In this document: piece by piece, positions 5,801-9,350 of the stretch
How the letters are laid out: every line of letters starts with the position of its first letter
Position numbering within the stretch: the stretch's first letter is position 1
Assembly (NCBI GenBank): GCA_029548025.1
Contig: JAKPOE010000278.1
Span: 1 to 9,350 of the forward strand
From: Spirochaetota bacterium
Lineage (GTDB): Bacteria > Spirochaetota > UBA4802 > UB4802
DNA: 9,350 nucleotides
Direction of reading: 5' to 3'
Notes under the pieces: model-generated
What the model was told of the DNA's origin: nothing
Database searches by the model: none
The model's input: only the letters and a program-made list of their open reading frames with translations
Translations under genes and position numbers: made by a program

Positions 5801-7163
5801 GGATTTACATGAAAAATCTCATTATGATAAACCATCAGACCAAAATAACCACTGGTATAACTTTAGCGGTAACCATAAATATCCACTAAAACATCTGCGT
5901 GACCTCATAGCCATGCTGGGCAATCCAATTATGCGCTATTATAAAACGCCATATACCGGTGCGGCAAAGGGATGGTTTGTGCCACAGATTCAGGATCAAC
6001 ATGGCAGGGGCGTGTATGCAATGTTTACGCCAAAACCTATTGATAGTGCTGTAAACTTTAATCCCAACAGCTCATTACGCTCGGTTGCTGCTGTGTTGAC
6101 CGAAAATTCTCAAGCTGCTGCGGATGGGATTATCCCGGCTTTGGCAAACAGTAAAATGGTTACAAAGCTCATGGCGTTGTTACAACAAATTGGTCAATAT
6201 GGTTATGGTGCACTACCAATCTATCAGGATGGTACAAAAGGAAGCAGTGACTATGCTGACTGGGGTGCCCGTCGTAAGATATTTTATGGTCTGGAGCAGA
6301 TAGTAACTCGCATGAAATGCAATAAGAGTATTGAGCAAACAAGAGACTATTATGGAATCAGCTATCCTGCATGGATGTTTGTTAAAAATAGTGATGATAT
6401 TGACATGGATGTAGCACTGGATGAGCTTATTGGATACGATGATGTGGATGGTAATCCCTATGTATGGGGCAAGGGACTGGCAGCATTTGTCGATCACAGA
6501 GATCCAGCCCATCCCAACTATAAAGGATGGAATTGGAATAATTACTATAAGCTTGTCAATGGTCTTGGTGAGTTGATGAGCAATCAGGGTGCAACAAACG
6601 GATATTATTGTATAAACGATGACCTTATAGCAATGATTGATAAAACGCTGACAAGCTTCAAAGCAACAAATGCCCAGTTGAGAGGAGTGCGTCATACATT
6701 GGGTACGGTATTATACTACTATTATGATGATACATCACAGTGGATTATTCCCAATGAACTAAAGGACATAATGACCGGCTATCTGCCACAAATATTACAG
6801 GAATATACCGGGTACAATGCAGATCTATTATCGGTTGCCAGCAATATGCTTGTTGATGATGGATTCCTTGAATATTTTTTGACCAACCTTTCATCGCCAC
6901 ATCCATCAGAAGATGTTTTTAACCAGTTGTACGAATTTTTGAATCTGGGTTTAATTAAATCGAAGGATTCAAGGCTATGGGATGATCTCAATGAATTGAT
7001 GATTGGTCTTGTAGTACGATTAAATGAGACATTAGAAGGAAGGTCAAATAAGGCAGCAAGCTTTGAAGATTATACAAAGCCAGTATATTCATCACCATCT
7101 GAATATTTATACAGCGACGAGTTTGATCCATATTCGGGATTGGGACAGCTTTTGACTAAATGA
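2886..7163 (+). CDS. Very large predicted lipoprotein (1425 residues), unknown family
   Basis: The start is supported by AAGAGG (2874-2879) 6 nt upstream and by a classic type II signal: MKPFK, a hydrophobic core, then LLSC with the lipidated cysteine at C20. The protein should be exported and anchored by lipid, with no other membrane segment. Three zones can be seen. Residues about 25-410 look mostly helical, with amphipathic stretches such as LVDIVAALRIIIERII. About 415-955 is rich in Gly, Asn, Tyr and Trp and looks beta-rich or loop-rich; nearly all mature cysteines lie here or just before it. About 959-1425 is helical again (NKLLPIIVAL, LRDLIAMLG, LYEFLNLGL). A NG[LF]GEL motif occurs at residues 379, 580 and 1225. 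I recognise no enzyme motif and assign no function. The downstream FadL-like barrel, 72 nt away with no terminator between, suggests a joint outer-membrane role. Confidence 0.8.
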   Translation: MKPFKSFFIIMCVATVLLSCSDSSKFLFQRNDPEPEYRLFDLLDPYPALYDAFDTIDQHRFNVMLSDAINADVTGTKNALQQMPAINPDPLVDIVAALRIIIERIINQDNYKWRSDPYDYDNYVTDFYSFLDDLDAASPGTTNELVSILRKSIGYIQYAHGHEIETVMADLIDFLKDNHGQNVGTVLPLLQEGLGKTLLRANTFYDDSSNKLGNAVVGMDALLSGINDIATEDADAREALYDVIRELGAVMTAKAGDKTFADILKELMINIEDYATVGGSVYSSNASYYHDGSDYYVNTELKNGVRQMLPGLALLFIRAGDNAQASPIYDPVDNNSPNPDGRSALEYLTQKLYDLKLNCGIDFTNYEVEASLKRMTQYNGFGELRSSASYKVSYLDHLLYTLIASYDFGFLTKTSDGASEPYNNDQDGHCSVRKHGEPTAGIITINDSLYSMVSHAKEARSSSQNCTIGWLGAYNLALDARAVTQTWDGDTGGLLTSVEITNGAQGNYIYRCKNSFLSSQANNYKFYLGYDFPTLLLFSGFSAGDAGIPNGGITGIVPTSNTTTVGTNNDYRTYYPYVGNGLGELNTGRWTMGWIARACWEGEGPYYYADPNAKTRTASDGKVYHVYFRPDGRIYAFVCKEDPANPVYFYPNDGGNDADETDNPQSLTIDGVEFKLRANRYRASWHTDYYLLKSDYINYHEDANHPPAGWTGYYSPANVVGTTGINKFKMHSLQDTKNKGEYGDDLDASTNNAGCLWFWEKIAENNTVRGCNSHEEAMYRNFQWLMLEKKFVFIMPMRSYVNIHATAAWCIGVTLNIDSPLFTIIEANGMAGIATAKKTGTVGTWVKLGNRGDGEGCTNYGHNQPNGANYGDSLQPADGRLWVIVKEDSSYKTSLSVLTDGDYVDINTIWSTILGNGNVFPNIVGDNLAPIARMAFVQPDLVASNSSDIGNINAAAWQNRNKLLPIIVALSGDLHEKSHYDKPSDQNNHWYNFSGNHKYPLKHLRDLIAMLGNPIMRYYKTPYTGAAKGWFVPQIQDQHGRGVYAMFTPKPIDSAVNFNPNSSLRSVAAVLTENSQAAADGIIPALANSKMVTKLMALLQQIGQYGYGALPIYQDGTKGSSDYADWGARRKIFYGLEQIVTRMKCNKSIEQTRDYYGISYPAWMFVKNSDDIDMDVALDELIGYDDVDGNPYVWGKGLAAFVDHRDPAHPNYKGWNWNNYYKLVNGLGELMSNQGATNGYYCINDDLIAMIDKTLTSFKATNAQLRGVRHTLGTVLYYYYDDTSQWIIPNELKDIMTGYLPQILQEYTGYNADLLSVASNMLVDDGFLEYFLTNLSSPHPSEDVFNQLYEFLNLGLIKSKDSRLWDDLNELMIGLVVRLNETLEGRSNKAASFEDYTKPVYSSPSEYLYSDEFDPYSGLGQLLTK

Positions 7164-7175
7164 TAGAGCACAGCA

Positions 7176-7203
7176 ACAACCATAGGGTTAGTCCTGTGGT
7201 TGT
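7176..7203 (+). promoter_or_regulatory. Intercistronic hairpin between lipoprotein and barrel genes
   Basis: ACAACCATAGG (7176-7186) pairs with CCTGTGGTTGT (7193-7203) through 11 pairs, one of them a U-G wobble, around a 6-nt loop. It is followed by ACAAGATATA rather than a T-run, so read-through is expected. It may stabilise one end of a processed mRNA or set the ratio of the two products. It leaves the barrel ribosome binding site (7226-7230) unpaired. Confidence 0.55.
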
Positions 7204-7235
7204 ACAAGATATATAGTTTATTATCGGAGGTCATG

Positions 7236-8801
7236 ATGTATATAGTGTTGAGACGTAGTGTGATGATAGTATTTGTCATTATAATTATGCCTGCTTTAGT
7301 GTATGCTAATTTTGCCGATACCTATGGATTTGGAGCGCAGGGTGTAGCCAGAGGAAATGCAATGACAGCAGTGGTAAATGACTGGTCAAGTGTATATTAT
7401 AATATAGCAGGATTAGGAAGAACGCAAGGATATCTGGTATTGACTGTACAACAAACAGAGCCAAAACAGCAGATTACTTTAAAACAAAAGGGTGGGAAAG
7501 ATAAAAAAGAACAGGAGGTGGTCACTGTTGAACCTCAGGTGGCATCACCATATGATCTTTACCTATACAAGGATCAGCTTGTAATCAATTATATGTATAC
7601 ACAGCCTGATATGACCATTGATATTCCCCGTGAGACGGTAGCTGATAAAGATCTTGATTTTGGGACGGTTGCATTAGGTTTGGTACTGGATTTAAATCAT
7701 TTTGTTAAACTGCCATCGTTTATTTCATCAGGGCGTTTTGGATTGGGTATGGGACTTTTGCAAGATGGGACCCTTGTGAGAGTATATGATGTTGACTTGC
7801 GCACGCATGACTTTTTACGCTATGGCAAGGAAGCTGAACGAACAGTCATATTAGCAGGGATGGGTTTTGGATTTGCGGATGATCTTTTTGGAATAGGATT
7901 TGGTATCAATGCATGGTCAGGTGGCAAAGGTGCAGTGCGCTTGATGGATGTTGACATGGCATCGCCAAATCCTCAAACGCCCAATTCAGAAATACAGATG
8001 GAACTTTCACCAAAAGTTGCTCCGGTTTGTGGATTATATATATCCCCGGGCAAAAAGATCAATGCTTTACGAGGACTGGAGATGGGAGTAGCGTATAGAG
8101 GTGAGATATATATGGAGGTTAAACCATTTTCAACAACAGCAGAGTTGATAGATGGAACGATACAGTTACAGATGGCGCTCAACATATTTGATTACTATAC
8201 ACCGCATATTATCAGTGGTGGAATTGCCTATACTTTTTTGCCTATAAAACCATTATCAGGGTTAACATTATCGTTTGATGTGGAATATCAGATGTGGTCT
8301 AAATATAAGGTTTCCAAAGCTAAAGAAGAGTACTGGAGTCAATATGGTATAATAATGCCTGAATATGATGATATCATAGTTCCCAAAGTTGGTATATCAT
8401 ATAATTTTGGATGTTTAATACCAAAAATGGAGTGGCTTACTTTACATTTAGGATATATGTACCGACCCACGTATGTTCCTGACGATACAGTGAATGACGC
8501 GTCGTTATTCAATTTTATGGATTGCAATACCCATATTGCTTCGGCAGGGTTAACATTTACTATCCCAAGAATGGGACCTATGGTTGCCCCTTTAGTAATA
8601 ACTGTTGCCGGACAGATGCAGATGCTACAAGAAAGAAAGGTGAAGAAGGATAGGGTGGCGATTGAACAAATATATGAAAATTTTGATGGGAATCCTACAA
8701 ATGACGATATCTCTCAGGCTGAAATTGATGAATTATATCCTGATTACTCATTTAGTGGTACTGTATACACTGGATTTGTGGAGGTAGCATTACGCTGGTA
8801 A
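7236..8801 (+). CDS. FadL/OmpP1/TodX-family outer-membrane transport protein
   Basis: The predicted protein has 521 residues. Of two adjacent ATGs, the one at 7236 is preferred because GGAGG (7226-7230) lies 5 nt away; the ATG at 7233 would be only 2 nt away. Residues 1-24 form a signal peptide ending LVYA, so the mature protein starts NFADTYGFGAQG. The segment GVARGNAMTAVVNDWSSVYY followed by NIAGLG (residues 37-61) matches the N-terminal FadL signature of a small-residue-rich strand, then A-D/N-D-x-S-x-x-Y-Y-N-x-A-G-L. Later VILAGMGFGF, the LTLSFDVEYQMWSKY block (W354) and LHLGYMYRPTYVPDD are typical FadL barrel strands. The chain ends FVEVALRW with a terminal aromatic residue, as expected for Bam-assembled barrels. 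FadL proteins move long-chain fatty acids and other hydrophobic compounds across the outer membrane. At 521 residues it is somewhat long, with a lysine-rich insertion near residues 84-96. It is the second gene of the unit. Confidence 0.82.
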   Translation: MYIVLRRSVMIVFVIIIMPALVYANFADTYGFGAQGVARGNAMTAVVNDWSSVYYNIAGLGRTQGYLVLTVQQTEPKQQITLKQKGGKDKKEQEVVTVEPQVASPYDLYLYKDQLVINYMYTQPDMTIDIPRETVADKDLDFGTVALGLVLDLNHFVKLPSFISSGRFGLGMGLLQDGTLVRVYDVDLRTHDFLRYGKEAERTVILAGMGFGFADDLFGIGFGINAWSGGKGAVRLMDVDMASPNPQTPNSEIQMELSPKVAPVCGLYISPGKKINALRGLEMGVAYRGEIYMEVKPFSTTAELIDGTIQLQMALNIFDYYTPHIISGGIAYTFLPIKPLSGLTLSFDVEYQMWSKYKVSKAKEEYWSQYGIIMPEYDDIIVPKVGISYNFGCLIPKMEWLTLHLGYMYRPTYVPDDTVNDASLFNFMDCNTHIASAGLTFTIPRMGPMVAPLVITVAGQMQMLQERKVKKDRVAIEQIYENFDGNPTNDDISQAEIDELYPDYSFSGTVYTGFVEVALRW

Positions 8802-8822
8802 TATATACACTATAAATTATTG

Positions 8823-8841
8823 GCTTTATAATCTATAAAGC
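8823..8841. repeat. Small hairpin after the barrel gene
   Basis: GCTTTATA (8823-8830) and TATAAAGC (8834-8841) are complementary around ATC. No T-run follows. It could help protect the 3' end of the transcript just upstream of the terminator. Confidence 0.4.
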
Positions 8842-8868
8842 GCCCCATATCTATAAAATATAATCTCT

Positions 8869-8902
8869 GGCGAACATAATTATTTAATGTTCGCCTTTTT
8901 TT
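8869..8902 (+). terminator. Intrinsic terminator of the lipoprotein-barrel unit
   Basis: A perfect 9-bp stem GGCGAACAT / ATGTTCGCC with a 9-nt loop is followed directly by seven T residues. It lies 67 bp after the barrel stop codon and is the only clear rho-independent terminator in the window. Confidence 0.88.
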
Positions 8903-8914
8903 ATCTAATAAGTA

Positions 8915-8926
8915 GGCTCTGACCCC
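8915..8926 (-). repeat. RAYT element end motif, inverted copy 3
   Basis: GGCTCTGACCCC is the exact reverse complement of copies 1 and 2. It is followed by ATTTTTA; copies 1 and 2, read in the same sense, also continue into a T-run after one base (N-TTTTTA or N-TTTTA). The conserved unit is thus longer than 12 bp in three of the four copies. Confidence 0.65.
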
Positions 8927-9010
8927 ATTTTTACCTGTACAATGTTAAATGTGAATTGTGAGATGTTTGTTGCTGATAATTTGTATGAAATTATGAGTTA
9001 GTGTCGCGCG

Positions 9011-9087
9011 TTATTCTGAGCAAAGCAAAGAATATCGTCTTTAAAAAAACAATAGATTCATCAATCTCTGGCGCTTACTCAGAATAA
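9011..9087. repeat. Dispersed-repeat-like hairpin (TTATTCTGAG / CTCAGAATAA)
   Basis: Perfect 10-bp arms lie at 9011-9020 and 9078-9087, with a further AAGC/GCTT pairing just inside. The left arm continues CAAAGCAAAGAAT, which resembles the widespread TTCTGAGCGAAGCGAAGAAT type of intergenic palindromic repeat found in many environmental genomes. That match is from memory and not searched. Confidence 0.5.
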
Positions 9088-9110
9088 GAATGCTACCATA
9101 ATGATAAACA

Positions 9111-9136
9111 GCCATACAATGATGTATGGCGTTTTT
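9111..9136 (+). terminator. Terminator-like hairpin
   Basis: GCCATACA (9111-9118) pairs with TGTATGGC (9123-9130) around ATGA. A G and five T residues follow. It points rightward but has no gene immediately upstream. It may insulate the transposase from read-through of the preceding unit. Confidence 0.45.
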
Positions 9137-9150
9137 GGATGCGGGCGCAT

Positions 9151-9176
9151 GATAAGACAGCCTGCCGCAGGTTATC
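9151..9176. repeat. Bulged hairpin beside the left end of the second RAYT element
   Basis: GATAA and CCTGC on the left pair with GCAGG and TTATC on the right, with a 5-nt bulge (GACAG) on the left and a 1-nt loop. It lies 2 bp from the end motif at 9179. Bulged hairpins next to the ends are typical of sequences recognised by IS200/RAYT-type HUH transposases, but a role here is inference. Confidence 0.4.
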
Positions 9177-9178
9177 AA

Positions 9179-9190
9179 GGCTCTGACCCC
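9179..9190 (-). repeat. RAYT element end motif, inverted copy 4 (upstream end)
   Basis: GGCTCTGACCCC lies 131 bp before the start codon of the second transposase. Copy 1 lies downstream of the first transposase in the opposite orientation. Together they suggest that an intact element is bounded by GGCTCTGACCCC on the left and GGGGTCAGAGCC on the right. Unlike the other three copies it is followed by CTGTAG instead of a T-run. Confidence 0.65.
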
Positions 9191-9321
9191 CTGTAGATAG
9201 TGTTTTTTCAAAAAAAATCACAAAAAGTATAAAAAATACACCATTTCTTTTTAATTTTTTTCATCTCTGGCGTTATGTATAGTAGGGATTTCAATTATTA
9301 TAACAACACGGAGGAATACCC

Positions 9322-9350
9322 ATGGCACGGAAATTGCGCCTACAACTGCC
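9322..9350 (+). CDS. RAYT-type transposase, N-terminal end, cut by window end
   Basis: An ATG with GGAGG 7 nt upstream (9310-9314) begins MARKLRLQLP. This is the standard opening of RAYT/Y1 transposases, which usually continue with G-x-x-Y-H-V and the HUH site; those parts lie outside the window. The call rests on ten residues, the good ribosome binding site and the end motif upstream. Confidence 0.7.

Larger units (their letters stand above)
8903..9321. other. Gene-free interval dense in hairpins and element ends
   Basis: No supportable gene is seen between the terminator and the second transposase. The interval holds two inverted end motifs 264 bp apart, a 10-bp-arm inverted repeat (9011-9087), a terminator-like hairpin (9111-9136), a bulged hairpin (9151-9176) and two of three copies of the 10-mer ATCTCTGGCG. 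The stretch between 9191 and 9310 is the upstream region of the transposase. I see only a weak TATAGT -10-like box (9278-9283) there, without a good -35. Confidence 0.5.

Noticed and set aside
6213..6695. Minus-strand ORF of 160 codons inside the lipoprotein gene
   Set aside because: It is a shadow of the large plus-strand gene; the composition is what antisense of a Tyr/Asn-rich frame gives and no family motif is seen.
7200..7235. Upstream TTG at 7200 or ATG at 7233 as the barrel start
   Set aside because: TTG 7200 lies in the right arm of the intercistronic hairpin and would place residues ahead of a complete signal peptide; ATG 7233 is only 2 nt from the GGAGG.
9083..9154. Minus-strand 23-codon ORF with a hydrophobic stretch (MRPHPKTPYIIVWLF)
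   Set aside because: It has no ribosome binding site, overlaps the hairpin cluster and is short enough to be chance.
1..9350. CRISPR array, tRNA or rRNA gene
   Set aside because: No regularly spaced direct repeats with unique spacers and no cloverleaf or rRNA-like sequence were seen on either strand.

Overview
The window looks like a chromosomal stretch from a low-GC, AT-rich diderm (outer-membrane-bearing) bacterium. It encodes a FadL-type outer-membrane barrel ending in an aromatic residue and a very large lipoprotein. The loose lipobox (LLSC), low GC and overall style would fit Spirochaetota or another environmental diderm lineage, but nothing here fixes the phylum and I treat that as a guess.

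Layout. (1) Positions 1-323 hold the C-terminal end of a Y1/RAYT-type (IS200-like, REP-associated) transposase cut by the window edge. A 12-bp end motif, GGGGTCAGAGCC, follows five bases after its stop. (2) Positions 444-1652, minus strand, hold an alpha-oxoamine synthase that most resembles the bacterial serine palmitoyltransferase / 2-amino-3-ketobutyrate CoA ligase group. About 200 bp upstream of it are two tandem TetR-type operators (1853-1892). (3) Positions 1900-2885 are an AT-rich, largely gene-free interval with several palindromes, a second GGGGTCAGAGCC copy and a 14-bp inverted repeat at its edges. It also holds a near-consensus sigma70 promoter (2599-2628) and a 53-codon small ORF with a good ribosome binding site (2703-2864). 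(4) Positions 2886-7163 and 7236-8801, plus strand, form a two-gene unit: a 1425-residue predicted lipoprotein of unknown family, then a FadL/OmpP1/TodX-family barrel. The unit ends in a clear intrinsic terminator (8869-8902). (5) Positions 8903-9321 carry two inverted copies of the end motif, several hairpins and a thrice-repeated 10-mer. (6) A second RAYT-type transposase starts at 9322 (MARKLRLQLP) and leaves the window.

How the parts may fit. The enzyme makes a sphingoid-base- or aminoketone-type product from an amino acid and an acyl-CoA. FadL proteins import long-chain fatty acids and other hydrophobic molecules. The operators resemble those of TetR regulators that sense acyl-CoA. A lipid theme is therefore reasonable, but the enzyme and the lipoprotein-barrel unit are divergent and separated by about 1.2 kb, so a shared function is inference. 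The lipoprotein probably works at the same membrane as the barrel encoded just downstream. The whole block is bracketed by RAYT-type ends, two in each orientation and facing inward. This suggests an accessory region repeatedly hit by these elements, or carried between them.
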